The notes: generated by a model not told the origin, from the letters alone. Positions 17,291-28,710 are shown, numbered from the stretch's first letter. The stretch is DNA of 52,852 bases from Planctomycetaceae bacterium (GCA_024638965.1 JAHEJI010000001.1:30080-82931); one strand, 5' to 3'. A program made the numbers and translations.

Positions 17291-17965
17291 ATGACAAGAT
17301 CAAAAAGATACAAAAATTTAGCGGAAACACTTCCTTCCGATCCGGTTGCTTTGTCAAAGGCAGTTGAGATTCTGAAGGGGTTTGATGGAGCCAAGTTCGA
17401 TCAAGCGGTTGAAATTCACATGCGATTGGGCATCGATTCCAAGCAAGCGGACCAATTGGTTCGCGGGTCCTTGGTGTTGCCTCATGGCATCGGGAAAACT
17501 CAGCGCGTGGTCGTGTTCGCTCGTGGACCGGTTGCCGATGCGGCAACCGAGGCAGGGGCGGATGCTGTTGGACAGGAAGATCTTGCCAAAAAGATCACCG
17601 ACGGCTGGTTGGACTTTGATGTCTGTATTGCTTCACCAGACATGATGGGGATTGTCGGTCCGTTGGGCCGGGTGTTGGGTCCCCGAGGATTGATGCCTTC
17701 ACCACGTGCCGGAACTGTTACGCCGGACGTCGCTGAAGCCGTAAAGGAATACAAGGCTGGTAAAGTTGAATTCCGAAATGACGACGGTGGTAATGTTCAT
17801 GCGGTCGTCGGCCGGTTGAGTTTTGATAACAAGAAATTGGAAGAAAACATTTCAGCATTCATCGATTTCGTGAATTCACTAAAACCAAATGCGTCCAAGG
17901 GCACGTATGTCAGAGGCGTGACCGTCGCCGCGACGATGAGCCCAGGCGTGCAAGTCGCTGCCTAG
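17291..17965 (+). CDS. rplA: 50S ribosomal protein L1
   Basis: L1 of the ribosomal L1 stalk, 224 residues. Family motifs: 'RSKRYKN', '[14 protein letters not shown]', '[17 protein letters not shown]' and the signature '[15 protein letters not shown]'. In many bacteria L1 represses its own rplKA message; no obvious L1-site mimic was identified in the rplK leader by eye. A strong hairpin lies in the spacer downstream. Confidence 0.97.
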   Translation: MTRSKRYKNLAETLPSDPVALSKAVEILKGFDGAKFDQAVEIHMRLGIDSKQADQLVRGSLVLPHGIGKTQRVVVFARGPVADAATEAGADAVGQEDLAKKITDGWLDFDVCIASPDMMGIVGPLGRVLGPRGLMPSPRAGTVTPDVAEAVKEYKAGKVEFRNDDGGNVHAVVGRLSFDNKKLEENISAFIDFVNSLKPNASKGTYVRGVTVAATMSPGVQVAA

Positions 17966-17986
17966 CATTTCGCAAACTGAAACCAG

Positions 17987-18009
17987 CGACCGCCTGATCC
18001 AGGCGGTCG
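17987..18009 (+). promoter_or_regulatory. Hairpin in the rplA-rplJ spacer
   Basis: A perfect 9-bp stem CGACCGCCT/AGGCGGTCG encloses a 5-base GATCC loop, 19 bases before rplJ. Only AAAATAAG follows, so it is not a classical terminator. It may be an attenuator, an RNase III site or part of an L10 leader. Confidence 0.55.
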
Positions 18010-18027
18010 AAAATAAGAGTCATATTC

Positions 18028-18549
18028 ATGAGTAAGTATGTAAAAGACCTGTTGGCCAAAAACATCGGCAACCGCCTTGACGGCGTTGAGGATTGTGTGT
18101 TGGCCAATGTCGTTGGTTTGGACGCCAACAAGACCACCGTTCTTCGCAAGCGATTGCGCGAGAAAAACATTGGCTTGCTGGTGATCAAGAACAGCCTTGC
18201 GCGTCGTGCGACAGAGGGAACTTCATTGGCTCCGGCTTTTGAAGGTCTCAACGGGAACGCGGCAGTCATGTGGGGTGCCGAAGATTTTGTGTCGCTCGTC
18301 AAAGAAGTTGCCGAACTGGACAGGGATGACGAGTTCGAACAATTCAAGGCGCGCGGCGGTGTCATGGACGGAGAACAGCTCTCTTCAGAGCGCGTTCTCG
18401 AAATCAGCAGATGGCCGAATCGTGCTGAACAGCTCAGTTTGCTGGTCGGTCAAATCCTTGGTCCTGGTTCGCAATTGTCGGCTCAGATCAAGGGTCCTGG
18501 TGGCAAGCTTGCCAGCCAGATCAAAGAGATTGTGGAAAAAGGCGAGTAG
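18028..18549 (+). CDS. rplJ: 50S ribosomal protein L10
   Basis: L10, the base of the L7/L12 stalk; 173 residues. The N-terminal rRNA-binding domain has 'LRKRLREKNIGLLVIKNSLARRA', and the C-terminal helix ending 'GGKLASQIKEIVEKGE' should carry the L12 dimers. It precedes rplL as usual. L10-L12 autoregulation at the rplJ leader is known in E. coli; here the leader has a compact hairpin. Confidence 0.97.
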   Translation: MSKYVKDLLAKNIGNRLDGVEDCVLANVVGLDANKTTVLRKRLREKNIGLLVIKNSLARRATEGTSLAPAFEGLNGNAAVMWGAEDFVSLVKEVAELDRDDEFEQFKARGGVMDGEQLSSERVLEISRWPNRAEQLSLLVGQILGPGSQLSAQIKGPGGKLASQIKEIVEKGE

Positions 18550-18642
18550 AACTCGTTCAAATAAACGTAACAAAAATATTGATCAATTGACATTGGGGGC
18601 CTGGTCCCGCCTGGGCGCTCGAATAAGAAAGGTGACGCAGAG

Positions 18643-19050
18643 ATGTCTGAAGAAACAGCAACAATCGAATTTTCCGATTCAGCCAAAACACTTGGTGATC
18701 AAATCGCCGAGCTAACGCTGAAAGACGCAAAAGAACTAAGCGACTATTTGAAAGAAGTTCACGGTATCGAAGCTGCAGCCGGTGGTGCGGTTGTGATGGC
18801 CGGAGGTGCAGGCGATGCCGGAGCCGCCGTTGAAGAGCAAACGGAATTTGACGTCGTTTTGACAGGATTCGGTGATAAAAAACTTGATGTTGTCAAAGTC
18901 GTCAAAACCATCACCGGTGCTTCTTTGATGGAAGCCAAGAAAATGGTTGAAAGCTGCCCAGCGACGCTCAAGGAGGGTGTTTCGAAAGAAGACGCCGGAA
19001 AGATTAAAGCGGATGTCGAAGCAGCCGGTGGCAGCATCGAACTGAAGTAG
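18643..19050 (+). CDS. rplL: 50S ribosomal protein L7/L12
   Basis: The stalk protein that recruits translational GTPases; 135 residues. The layout is an N-terminal dimerisation helix ('GDQIAELTLKDAKELSDYLK'), an Ala/Gly-rich hinge ('GGAVVMAGGAGDAGAA') and the C-terminal domain ('EFDVVLTGFGDKKLDVVK', 'GLKEAK'-type segment read here as 'SLMEAKKMVESCPATLKEG'). The sequence is normal for the family. Confidence 0.97.
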   Translation: MSEETATIEFSDSAKTLGDQIAELTLKDAKELSDYLKEVHGIEAAAGGAVVMAGGAGDAGAAVEEQTEFDVVLTGFGDKKLDVVKVVKTITGASLMEAKKMVESCPATLKEGVSKEDAGKIKADVEAAGGSIELK

Positions 19051-19418
19051 TTCAGTCCGAAATGGGGTTTGCGCTGCAGATCAGGATGGCTTCTGCAGCG
19101 ACCACCCACCCAGTTAACTAAGCCAATCCAGTGTTTTGTTCGTTTGTAGTCGCGTGCAAGACAACCAGCGTGCCAACCTAAAAAGCGGTCCGATTTTTGG
19201 CCGCCCAGACGATTGTGAATGTATGCGCGTCCATGCCACACCAGATTCAGTCGTACGTTGGGAGCCAACAATACGGTCGTGGTGTGTATTTGTCGTTCGT
19301 TCATTCATCTCGTTTCCTGGCGGCTTGTTTCCAATCCGCCCAGCTGTATTGCATTTCAACCCACAGCGACCGAATACCGTTCGGTTTGCTTGATAATTGA
19401 CCTGGAGATTCCGCGCTT
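19051..19418 (+). promoter_or_regulatory. rplL-rpoB leader with hairpins
   Basis: A 368-base gap without a gene. A 9-bp stem CGCTGCAGA/TCTGCAGCG with an 11-base loop (19072-19100) follows rplL. A smaller stem ACCGAA/TTCGGT (19369-19385) lies just before rpoB. This arrangement parallels the partial attenuator and processing site between rplL and rpoB in E. coli. No confident -35/-10 pair was found. Confidence 0.5.
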
Positions 19419-22400
19419 ATGGCAACCCCAATTGAGCGACGATTGCAGCCCCATGCGGTTCGACGTTTTGGAAGCGGACGTGACTATCAAGTCCCGCCCG
19501 ATCTGACCAAAATCCAAACGCACAGCTACAAAGCGTTTCTGCAAAACGATTTGGATCCTGAAAAACGAAAATCCTCCGTTGGCATTGAAAGTGTCCTGCA
19601 GGAGATTTTTCCGATTGAGAGTTACGACAAGAAACTCAAGTTGAGCTATGTCCGATACGAACTTGGCAAACCTCGTTATACGCCCGAGGAGTGTCGTCAA
19701 CTTCGCTTGACTTACGGTCAACCCTTCCGCGTCTGGTTGCGTCTGGAAAAAGAACAGCCGATCGAGGAAGAGGTTTTCCTGGGTGATATTCCAATCATGC
19801 TCGGTGGCGGTGAATTTATCATCAACGGCGCCGAACGGGTTGTCGTCAGCCAATTGCACCGGTCGCCAGGGATCGACTTCGTGATGGAATCCGATACCAC
19901 TTCGGACCGCAAGCTGCCAAGTTGTAGAGTGATTCCGGAACGGGGTAGCTGGATCGAAGTCAACGCGACGAAAAAGGATGCGCTCACGGTTCGAATTGAT
20001 CAAAGCGGAAAATTCTCCGCGATCACGTTGCTGCGGGCAATGGATCCTCGGTTCAGCGAGGATTCCGATATCATTCGCGCGTTTTATGATTCGACGAAAG
20101 TCAAAGTCGTTGACGGAAGAAGCGCTTCAAAAATTGAAGGCAAGGTCGCCGTTGATGATATCATCTATCCCGGCACGTCGGAGCGGGCAGGCGAAATCAT
20201 CGTCGACGCCGGAACCAAGATCACCAAAGAAGCTGCCGAATTGATTATCGCAGCCAAAGTCAAGGTCATTGAGATAATTGCAGCTCCTCGGTCGCCGTTG
20301 ATTTTCAATTCGTTGGCCGAAGACAATACGTCCAGTCACGAAGAAGCCTTGCTGCGGATTTATCAACGACTGCGTCCGGGCAATCCGCCGGCACTTGAAA
20401 AAGCACGCACCTTGTTTACAGAAAAGTTCTACGATCCGAATCGTTATCGATTAGGTAAAGTTGGCCGCTTCCGAATTAATCGAAAATTGGACCTCGGAGT
20501 TTCTGAAAAAGAAATGACTTTGCGTCCGGACGATATTCTGGCGTGCATCAAGTACATCCTTGAGCTTTCGACTCCCGGTAACGATGCCTATGTCGACGAT
20601 ATTGACCACCTGGGTAACCGTCGATTGCGAACCATCGATGAATTGGCGTCCGACGAACTTCGTAAAGGTTTCTTGAAACTTCGCCGGACCGTGCAGGAAC
20701 GGATGAGCATGAAGGAAGTTGACGACATGACGCCGCGCAGTCTTGTTAACCCCAAAAGCGTTTCTGCCGCAATCGATTATTTCTTTGGCCGGGGTGAACT
20801 ATCGCAGGTCGTTGACCAGACCAATCCGTTGTCACAATTGACGCACGAACGTCGTTTGTCGGCTCTTGGTCCTGGCGGTTTGAATCGAAAACGAGCAGGT
20901 TTCGAAGTTCGCGACGTTCACATCTCGCACTACGGTCGGATTTGTCCAATCGAAACGCCGGAAGGTACGAATATCGGGTTGATTTCGAGTCTCGCAATTT
21001 TTGCGAGTGTCGATGACTACGGATTCCTGGTAACACCTTACGCCGTTGTCAAACAAGGCAAGATCACCGACGAAATTTTCTGGCTTCGTGCCGACGAAGA
21101 GTCGGAAGTCAATGTTGCTCCGGCCGATACTCTGGTCGAAGACGGACGGATTGTGGGTCTGAAACAACTCGGTGGCAACATCATTGCGCGATACAAGGCC
21201 GACTTTTCGTTAGTGCGACCGGAAGAAGTCAGTTATATCGACATCGCACCCGCCCAAATGGTAGGTGTTTCAGCGGGTTTGATTCCGTTTCTGGAGCACG
21301 ATGATGCGAACCGCGCTTTGATGGGTTCCAACATGCAGCGACAAGCTGTCCCATTGCTGGTTGCTGAACCACCCATCGTGGGCACCGGTCTGGAAGTTCC
21401 GGTTGCGGAAAATTCGAGCATGGTTGTTAAGGCTGAGCGGGCAGGAAGAGTGACTTATGTTGACTCGACGCATGTCGAAATTGGCAGCGATGTTTATACG
21501 CTCAAAAAATATGTTGGATTGAACGAGCGAACTTGCCTGAACCAGAAGCCGCTCGTGAGTCCCGGGCAGAAAGTCGAAAAAGGCGATGTAATTGCCGATG
21601 GTGCTGCGACCTACAAAGGGCAACTGGCTCTCGGTCGCAACGTGCTGGTCGGTTTTATGTCGTTTGATGGTTATAACTACGAAGACGCGATCATCATCAG
21701 TGAGGAACTGGTCAAGAACGACACCTACACTTCGATTCATATCGAAGAATTCGATGTCGAGATTCGCGAAACCAAACTTGGTCGCGAGGAATTCACTCGC
21801 GATATTCCGAACGTCAGCGAAAAGGCACTGCGCAACCTGGACGAAAACGGGATTATTCGGGTCGGAACTTATGTCAAACCGGGCGACATTCTCGTTGGCA
21901 AAGTTTCCCCAAAATCCAAGACGGAATTGACGCCTGAAGAAAAACTATTGCATGCCATCTTTGGTCGAGCTGGTGAAGACGTCAAAAACGACTCGCTCGA
22001 AGTTTCGTCCGGAATCGAAGGCATCGTGATAGATACCCAGCGATTTTCGCGCCGTATGAGTCTATCGGAAGAAGAAAGAAAAGTTTTCGAGAAAGACCTG
22101 AAGGCTGCGGAAACTGAAGGCAACGAGAAAGTTGCCGAAGAATTCGCAACGATGATCGACGCAATGGAAAAAGTCACAGGTAAAACCATGACTGACGACG
22201 ATGAAACACCATTGACACGCGATCAAAGCTCAAAGTTTATCTCCGAGAAAGCTGCTTATTTCCGCCTCTCATCGGTCACCGATCGTATGCGCAGCGATGA
22301 CAAAATCAAGCAGATCGAGCAGATTTACGCGGAAATGTGGCCTGGGGTCGAAGCTTCAATTGACGCCCGTGACCGAACCGTCAACAGCATGAAACGGGGC

Positions 22401-23156
22401 GACGAGCTTCGCAGTGGTGTATTACAGATGGTCAAGGTCTACATTGCAACCAAACGAACCATTTCGGTTGGCGACAAAATGGCGGGCCGACACGGGAACA
22501 AGGGTGTGATTGCCAAGATTCTGCCGGTTGAGGACATGCCATATCTCGAAGACGGGACGCCACTTCAGATTCTGCTGAACCCACTCGGCGTACCCAGCCG
22601 AATGAATGTTGGCCAGATTCTCGAGACCCACCTTGGCTGGGCAGGTTCTAAACTTGGTTTTCAGGCGATTACTCCGGTGTTTGATGGTGCGACCGAAGCC
22701 GAGATCAACGAGGTTTTGGCCGAGGCTGGATTGCCTGGCCATGGAAAGTGCACCTTGATCGACGGGCGAACCGGTGAACCATGCGGGCAGGAAACGACGG
22801 TCGGCTACATCTATATGTTGAAACTGCACCACTTGGTGGACGACAAGGTTCATGCTCGAAGTACCGGACCCTACTCCCTGATTACGCAGCAACCACTCGG
22901 CGGAAAAGCCCGCTTTGGTGGTCAGCGTTTCGGTGAGATGGAGGTCTGGGCACTTGAAGCCTACGGTGCGGCTTACATCTTGCAGGAATTATTGACGGTG
23001 AAGAGTGACGATGTGGAAGGCCGGACCAAGATTTACGAGTCGATGGTCAAGGGTGAAAACACACTTGAGGCCGGCACGCCTGCGAGTTTTGATGTACTCA
23101 CGAACGAGATTCGTGGTCTTGCACTCAACATGCAATTGGAAAAACGACGCAGCTAA
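19419..23156 (+). CDS. rpoB: RNA polymerase subunit beta
   Basis: The catalytic beta subunit, 1245 residues, intact in one frame. The rifampicin-pocket region reads '[19 protein letters not shown]', keeping the residues equivalent to E. coli Asp516, Ser522, His526 and Ser531 while residue 518 is Thr. Other landmarks are '[16 protein letters not shown]', '[20 protein letters not shown]', '[14 protein letters not shown]' and the C-terminal '[15 protein letters not shown]' that contacts beta'. It starts with ATG; GGAG lies about 12 bases upstream. Confidence 0.98.
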   Translation: MATPIERRLQPHAVRRFGSGRDYQVPPDLTKIQTHSYKAFLQNDLDPEKRKSSVGIESVLQEIFPIESYDKKLKLSYVRYELGKPRYTPEECRQLRLTYGQPFRVWLRLEKEQPIEEEVFLGDIPIMLGGGEFIINGAERVVVSQLHRSPGIDFVMESDTTSDRKLPSCRVIPERGSWIEVNATKKDALTVRIDQSGKFSAITLLRAMDPRFSEDSDIIRAFYDSTKVKVVDGRSASKIEGKVAVDDIIYPGTSERAGEIIVDAGTKITKEAAELIIAAKVKVIEIIAAPRSPLIFNSLAEDNTSSHEEALLRIYQRLRPGNPPALEKARTLFTEKFYDPNRYRLGKVGRFRINRKLDLGVSEKEMTLRPDDILACIKYILELSTPGNDAYVDDIDHLGNRRLRTIDELASDELRKGFLKLRRTVQERMSMKEVDDMTPRSLVNPKSVSAAIDYFFGRGELSQVVDQTNPLSQLTHERRLSALGPGGLNRKRAGFEVRDVHISHYGRICPIETPEGTNIGLISSLAIFASVDDYGFLVTPYAVVKQGKITDEIFWLRADEESEVNVAPADTLVEDGRIVGLKQLGGNIIARYKADFSLVRPEEVSYIDIAPAQMVGVSAGLIPFLEHDDANRALMGSNMQRQAVPLLVAEPPIVGTGLEVPVAENSSMVVKAERAGRVTYVDSTHVEIGSDVYTLKKYVGLNERTCLNQKPLVSPGQKVEKGDVIADGAATYKGQLALGRNVLVGFMSFDGYNYEDAIIISEELVKNDTYTSIHIEEFDVEIRETKLGREEFTRDIPNVSEKALRNLDENGIIRVGTYVKPGDILVGKVSPKSKTELTPEEKLLHAIFGRAGEDVKNDSLEVSSGIEGIVIDTQRFSRRMSLSEEERKVFEKDLKAAETEGNEKVAEEFATMIDAMEKVTGKTMTDDDETPLTRDQSSKFISEKAAYFRLSSVTDRMRSDDKIKQIEQIYAEMWPGVEASIDARDRTVNSMKRGDELRSGVLQMVKVYIATKRTISVGDKMAGRHGNKGVIAKILPVEDMPYLEDGTPLQILLNPLGVPSRMNVGQILETHLGWAGSKLGFQAITPVFDGATEAEINEVLAEAGLPGHGKCTLIDGRTGEPCGQETTVGYIYMLKLHHLVDDKVHARSTGPYSLITQQPLGGKARFGGQRFGEMEVWALEAYGAAYILQELLTVKSDDVEGRTKIYESMVKGENTLEAGTPASFDVLTNEIRGLALNMQLEKRRS

Positions 23157-23186
23157 AAATATTGATCCTAACAACAGCGAACCTTT

Positions 23187-23219
23187 CGAGTGAACCAGAG
23201 TCTGTTTCTGGTTCACTCG
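23187..23219 (+). promoter_or_regulatory. Perfect 13-bp hairpin between rpoB and rpoC
   Basis: CGAGTGAACCAGA (23187-23199) pairs fully with TCTGGTTCACTCG (23207-23219) around loop GTCTGTT. No T tract follows (CCCAAACAACGG). It resembles an RNase III site, mRNA-stabilising element or protein-binding structure rather than an intrinsic terminator, since rpoC must be transcribed through it. Confidence 0.75.
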
Positions 23220-23257
23220 CCCAAACAACGGTCCAAAACAACAAGGAGCAGGTGACT

Positions 23258-26200
23258 ATGGCAACTGCCGACACCTCATACGATCGAATTAACGACTACG
23301 CATCGGTAAAGATCAGCCTCGCGCGGCCCCACGATATTCGCAGTTGGTCGATGGGCGAAGTCAAGAAACCCGAAACGATTAACTATCGAACCTACCGCCC
23401 GGAAAAAGACGGACTGTTCTGTGAACGGATTTTTGGTCCGGAAAAGGACTGGGAATGTGCCTGCGGCAAATACCGTGGGATGAAATACAAAGGCATGATC
23501 TGCGATCGTTGCGGCGTCAAAGTGACTCACTCGCGTGTGCGTCGCAAACGCATGGGCCACATTGAATTGGCTGCCCCCGTCGTGCATATCTGGTTCTTTA
23601 AAGCGATGCCCAGCCGGCTGGGCAACTTGCTGAACATGAAGACTTCGAGTCTTGAGAAAGTGGTGTATTTCCAGGACTATGTGGTCACCGATCCGGGGAC
23701 GACCGATCTGGAAAAGCAACAACTGCTGACCGAAGAAGAATATCGAGCAGCCAAGGCCCAATATGGCGATGGTAGCTTCACCGCCAACATGGGTGCCGAA
23801 GCCGTTCGGGAACTGTTGTCCGATCTCGACCTTGTCAAACTGTCAGATGATTTGCGCGTTGAACTTGCCGAAACGGGCTCGAAGCAGAAACGAAAAGACT
23901 TCACCAATCGATTGAAAATCGTTGAGTCGATTCGGGATAGCGATAATAAGCCTGAATGGATGGTCCTCGACGTCATCCCCGTCATTCCTCCGGATTTGCG
24001 CCCGCTCGTATTGCTTGATTCTGGCAACTTCGCAACGAGCGATTTGAACGACCTTTATCGCCGTATTATCAATCGTAACAACCGCCTTCGCAAACTTGTC
24101 GACTTGAATGCGCCGGAAGTCATCATTCGAAACGAAAAACGAATGTTGCAACAATCGGTGGACGCCCTGTTTGATAATAACCGCTGCAAGCGACCGGTCC
24201 TCGGAAGTAGCAATCGTCCATTGAAATCTTTGACCGATATGATCAAGGGTAAACAGGGACGTTTCCGTGAAAACCTGTTAGGCAAACGTGTCGATTATTC
24301 GGCTCGTTCGGTCATTGTGGTTGGCCCTCGTCTTAAACTGCACCAATGCGGGTTGCCGAAAAAGATCGCGCTCGAACTTTATCAGCCGTTTATCATCCGC
24401 AAACTGAAAGAACTGGGTCACGCGGACACGATTAAAAGCGCCAAAAAGATGCTTGAGCGCAAGGATGAAGAGGTCTGGGATATTCTTGAGTTTGTGATCC
24501 AGAATCATCCTGTGATGCTCAATCGTGCTCCGACGCTTCACCGCATGGGGATCCAGGCGTTCGAACCAACGCTGGTCGAGGGGAATGCGATTCACCTGCA
24601 TCCGCTGGTCTGCAAAGGATTCAATGCGGACTTCGATGGCGACCAAATGGCGGTTCACCTTCCGCTTTCGATTGAAGCCCAGGTTGAAACTCACACCTTG
24701 ATGCTTTCGACCAATAATATTTTTGCTCCGTCCAATGGTCGGCCGATCATGAGCCCATCGCAGGATACGGTGATGGGCTGTTATTACATCACGCTTGCTC
24801 TCCCGAATCAAAAAGGCGAAGGCATGGTTTTCGCATCACTCGCGGAAGCCGATACCGCGTTTGCACAGAAGGTCATCTCAGTTCACGCTCGAATCAAAGT
24901 GCGATTGCCGAAAGACCGTTTTGTCCGCATCGACGAAGAAAATCGGCTGCCGAGCCAGATTATTGAGACCAGTTACGGTCGCATTCTGTTCAACATGATG
25001 CTTCCTGACGGCATGGATTTTTACAATTATCCGCAGAAAAGTGGTGACCTCGCCGTCGTGATTTCTGATTGTTATCAAGAGTTGGGTCGCCGCGCGACAA
25101 TCAACCTCCTGGATGATATGAATCAGCTCGGTTTCCGCGAGAGTACTCGATCGGGTCTTTCTTTTGCGACCGACGACCTGGTAACGCCGGAATCCAAAGA
25201 GAAGATCGTTGCCGATGCTGAAAAAGAAGTGCTCAAGTTTCGTAAGCATTACGATCGCGGCGTGATCACCGAGCAAGAGCGTTATAACAAGGTCTTGGAT
25301 ACCTGGACGCATGCTCGCGAACAAATCACCAAAGAAATGATGGATGCCATGAAGGAGGATGATCGTGGCGGCCTGGGCTATGTAAATCCAGTGTTTTTAA
25401 TGGCTCATTCGGGTGCTCGTGGTGGTGTCGAACAAATTCGCCAGTTGGCCGGGATGCGGGGCCTGATGGCCAAGCCAACCGGTGAAATCATCGAAACGCC
25501 CATTAAGGCCAACTTCCGCGAAGGCCTGACGGTTCTGGAGTATTTCAGTTCGACACACGGTGCGCGAAAAGGTCTGGCCGATACCGCGCTCAAAACAGCT
25601 GACTCGGGTTACCTGACCCGGAAACTGGCTGACGTCGCGCAAAACGTGGTCATCACGATGGACGATTGTGAAACGACTCGCGGAATTACCAAGGGTGTTA
25701 TTTATCGAGGCGAGCAAGTCGAAGTTCGCTTGGCAACCGCGATCAACGGTCGTGTCTCACGGCAGAATATCGTGAACCCTGTGACGGATGAAGTGATCGT
25801 TCGTGAGAACCAAATGATCACGCCTGAGATCGCGCGGAAGATTGAGGAAATGGGCTTGGAGAAGATCCAGGTGCGAAGTCCGATGACGTGTGCGGCATCA
25901 CTCGGTGTTTGCCGAAAATGCTACGGCATGGACATGTCGACCGGCGCCGAAGTCGAGGAAGGAATGGCCGTCGGAATTATCGCAGCCCAGAGTATTGGTG
26001 AACCCGGTACGCAGTTGACGATGCGGACCTTCCACATCGGTGGTGTCGCGGGTACCGTCACCGAAGAAAGTGAGAAACGAAGTAAGAAGGCGGGTGTCGT
26101 TAAGATTACGCGGATGCGATATGTCACCAACGACAAAGGCCAGACCGTTGTCTTGACCAGAAACGGTGAAATCGCAATTCTCGATCCTCGAGGGCGTGAA

Positions 26201-28584
26201 CTCGAAATCCACAAAGTCCCCGCCGGTGCGTACCTGCATGTCAGTGAGGATCAGGAAATTAAAGAAGGTACGATCCTATGCCAATGGAACCCACACGCCA
26301 TTCCGGTTCTTTCGGAAGTCGCAGGCCGAATTCGCTATGAAGACATCGTCGAAGGCGAAACGATGTCGGAAGAGAAAGATGTCAGTGGAACCGTTCGTCG
26401 AAGTATCATCGACTTCAAAGGCGACATGCATCCGCAGATCGTTGTTGAAGACAGCGATGGTCGACCGCTCGACGTCTATTATCTCCCGGAGCGAGCCCAC
26501 ATCGTGGTCAACGAAGGCGATGAAATCTCCGCTGGTTCGACCGTGGCAGAAGTTCCGCGTGAGGCATCTGGTATTTCCGATATTACCGGTGGCCTTCCTC
26601 GGGTTACCGAGATTTTTGAGGCGCGGAAGCCGAAGGATCCTGCCGTTCTCTCGCAAGTCGACGGGGTCGTCGAAATCTTGAGCGAAAAGAAACGTGGTAA
26701 ACGGACGATCATGGTCAAAAGTGAGGCCGGTGAAGAATATGAACACCTGGTCCCACCGGGAAAAGATTCCGCGTTCACTCCGGTGACTTTGTCAAAGCCG
26801 GTCAACAACTGGTTGACGGCCCGCTGGTTCCTCACGACATTCTCGAAGTTTCCGGTGAAGAGGCGGTTCAGCAATACCTCGTCCACGAGGTTCAGAGCGT
26901 TTATCGAAGTCAACGCGTTGAAATCAACGACAAACACATCGAAATCATCATCGCTCGTATGCTCCGTAAAGTTAAGATCGAAGACGCGGGTGATACAACC
27001 ATGCTCCCAGGTCTGATTTGCGATCGGTTCGACTTCTTGAAAGAGAATGAAAAACTCAGCAAATGCTTGAAGATCAGCGACAAAGGCGACAGTGATTTCG
27101 ACAAAGGTCGTATCGTTCCCAAGTCGGTCATGGAAGAGACAAACTCAAAGATTGAAATGCTGGGCGGCAAACCTGCCAAGGGGGGCAAGCCAAAACCTGC
27201 GACATTCAGCACTCAGCTACTGGGAATCACAAAAGCGTCCGTGCAAAGTTCGAGCTTCATATCGGCCGCCAGTTTCCAGGAAACAACCAAGGTGTTGACC
27301 GAAGCCGCACTCGGCGGAAAAGTCGACAACCTCGTCGGTCTTAAAGAAAACGTGATCCTGGGACACTTGATTCCTGCCGGTACGGGTTTCCGCACCTTCC
27401 AGGAATCGGAAGTCCAATACAACCTCGAAGCGATGCGCGAAATTGCCTCTGCTCCTTCGAAGGCACTGGAAACTAGCTTTCCGTTGTTGGAATCAGGTAG
27501 TACCGATGGAACTTCGATGCAAGCTCAGCAGTCTCAAGGTTTTAGCCAGCCGTCGACAACTAGTTCGCTGGATGAACTGATGGGTAACGCCGGCGCTCAA
27601 ATGGAAATGGCGGGTGTTCAAGATGCCCCGTCGACCATTGATATGACACAAGATACGATTCCAACCGATTTTGGGTCACCTTCCGATATGGGTTTGGGAT
27701 CAGTCCCGCCGACAGAAGAAACGGGACTTGCAATGGGCGGAGGTGGCTCTATTGGAGATGGGCCAATCATCCATGAGGCTTTGCCAAAAGATGATCTCAC
27801 CCTGATCGAAGGGATTGGTCCCAAAATCGCCGAGCTATTAAATTCGGCCGGAATCACGACCTATACTCATTTGGAAGCGAGTTCACCCGATCATCTCCGC
27901 CAAATTCTGGCGACTGCTGGTGGTAGTTTCACCGTCCATGATCCTGAAACCTGGCCTCCTCAAGCGGCTCTGGCGGTAGCGGGCGAGTGGGACAGACTGA
28001 AAGCATGGCAAGACTCGCTTCACGGCGGTGTCGAGACAGTCGCATCAACTGGCGTTCATGAAGACCTCACTCAGATTGAAGGAGTCGGTCCGAGAATTCA
28101 GGAACTATTATATGGACAGGGAATCACCTCCTATTCCCAGTTGACAGCAACCGATCCCGATTTGATTCGTCAAATCCTGGTCGGATCCGGAATGGCCGCG
28201 CACGATCCTTCTACGTGGCCAGCCCAGGCGGCTCTGGCGGCCAATAACGAATGGGATAAGCTCAAAGAATGGCAGGATCAGCTGGACGGTGGCCGTTCAG
28301 CCGATCAGGTTGACACTGCTGCTGAGCAACCTCAGGAGAATTTGCAGGCCATCGAAGGGATTGGCCCGACCATCGAAAAATTGCTGTATGCGGGGGGAAT
28401 TACGAGTTACGCGGTACTCGGTGCGACCGACGTCAGCCGTATTCAGGAAATTCTCGTTGAGGCAGGTGGTCTGCTGGCAACCAGAGACCCTTCGACTTGG
28501 CCCGATCAAGCCAAATTGGCTGCCGCTGGTGAATGGGACAAACTCAAGGCTTGGCAAGACGAGTTGGACGGCGGAATTGCCTGA
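23258..28584 (+). CDS. rpoC: RNA polymerase subunit beta', -1 frameshift and triple H3TH tail
   Basis: Catalytic beta' subunit; 1775 residues if read with one -1 shift. AAGGAG lies 9 bases before ATG 23258. Landmarks: N-terminal zinc site Cys67/69/82/85; active-site NADFDGD (456-462, Asp458/460/462); second zinc site near '[12 protein letters not shown]'; an SI3-like insertion (about 931-1107). The frame runs open to a stop at 27016, but homology leaves it at '[10 protein letters not shown]' (residue 1169) and resumes in the -1 frame as '[19 protein letters not shown]'. The -1 frame is open to 28584. Conventional beta' ends near residue 1405; a polar linker and three repeats of about 80 residues (starting near 1512, 1602 and 1693) follow. 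Each has a DLxxIEGIGPxIxxLL helix-hairpin-helix and a 'DPSTWPxQAxLAAxxEWDKL' segment, like COG3743 H3TH domains. Confidence 0.9.
26758..26764 (+). other. Slippery heptamer G GGA AAA at the rpoC frame change
   Basis: In the incoming frame the codons are CCG GGA AAA GAT. The heptamer fits X XXY YYZ; after a -1 slip the codons read GGG AAA AGA TTC CGC, giving G-K-R-F-R. Possible stimulators downstream are CCGGTGAC/GTCA-AAG-CCGG (26780-26801, 15 bases after the heptamer) and GTCAAC/GTTGAC (26801-26817). No Shine-Dalgarno-like stimulator is obvious upstream. A missing A in the A run would give the same frame relation. Confidence 0.7.
27790..28578 (+). repeat. Three tandem H3TH/HhH repeats encoded in the rpoC tail
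   Basis: Coding repeats begin at 27790, 28060 and 28333 (periods about 270 bases). Each encodes a helix-hairpin-helix with 'IEGIGP' or 'IEGVGP', an 'GITxY' turn, a Trp-Pro motif 'TWPxQA' and a closing 'EWDxLKxWQDxLxGG'. The DNA copies have diverged, so the duplication is old and kept at protein level. Confidence 0.9.
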
Positions 28585-28677
28585 ACTCCAAACGCATCCG
28601 GAGCTTGTCAGTCGGCAAAAACCACGATTAGAGCTTGACAGTACCCCTTAATGCATTAGTTTTACGTGCTGCGATTG

Positions 28678-28710
28678 GGCCGGCGTTTTGCCGGGCCGCC
28701 TGTATTTTTT
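28678..28710 (+). terminator. Possible rpoC terminator or rpsL attenuator
   Basis: Stem GGCCGGC/GCCGG-CC with one bulged G and loop GTTTT (28678-28697), then 7 bases and a T6 run (28705-28710). It sits 15 bases before rpsL. The offset T tract makes full termination doubtful; partial attenuation is possible. Confidence 0.4.

Noticed and set aside
24278-24811. Minus-strand open frame within rpoC.
   Set aside because: It is antisense to the rpoC active-site region; no independent evidence of coding.
26965-27000. Authentic rpoC pseudogene.
   Set aside because: Beta' is essential, no second copy is visible, and the -1 frame keeps full conservation to the end including three intact repeat domains, which a pseudogene would not.
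26959-28584. A separate gene starting at ATG 26959, encoding a 541-residue HhH protein.
   Set aside because: The frame is open and homologous to beta' well upstream of that ATG ([23 protein letters not shown]), and its first 170 residues are core beta'. It is the continuation of rpoC after a -1 shift, not an independent gene.
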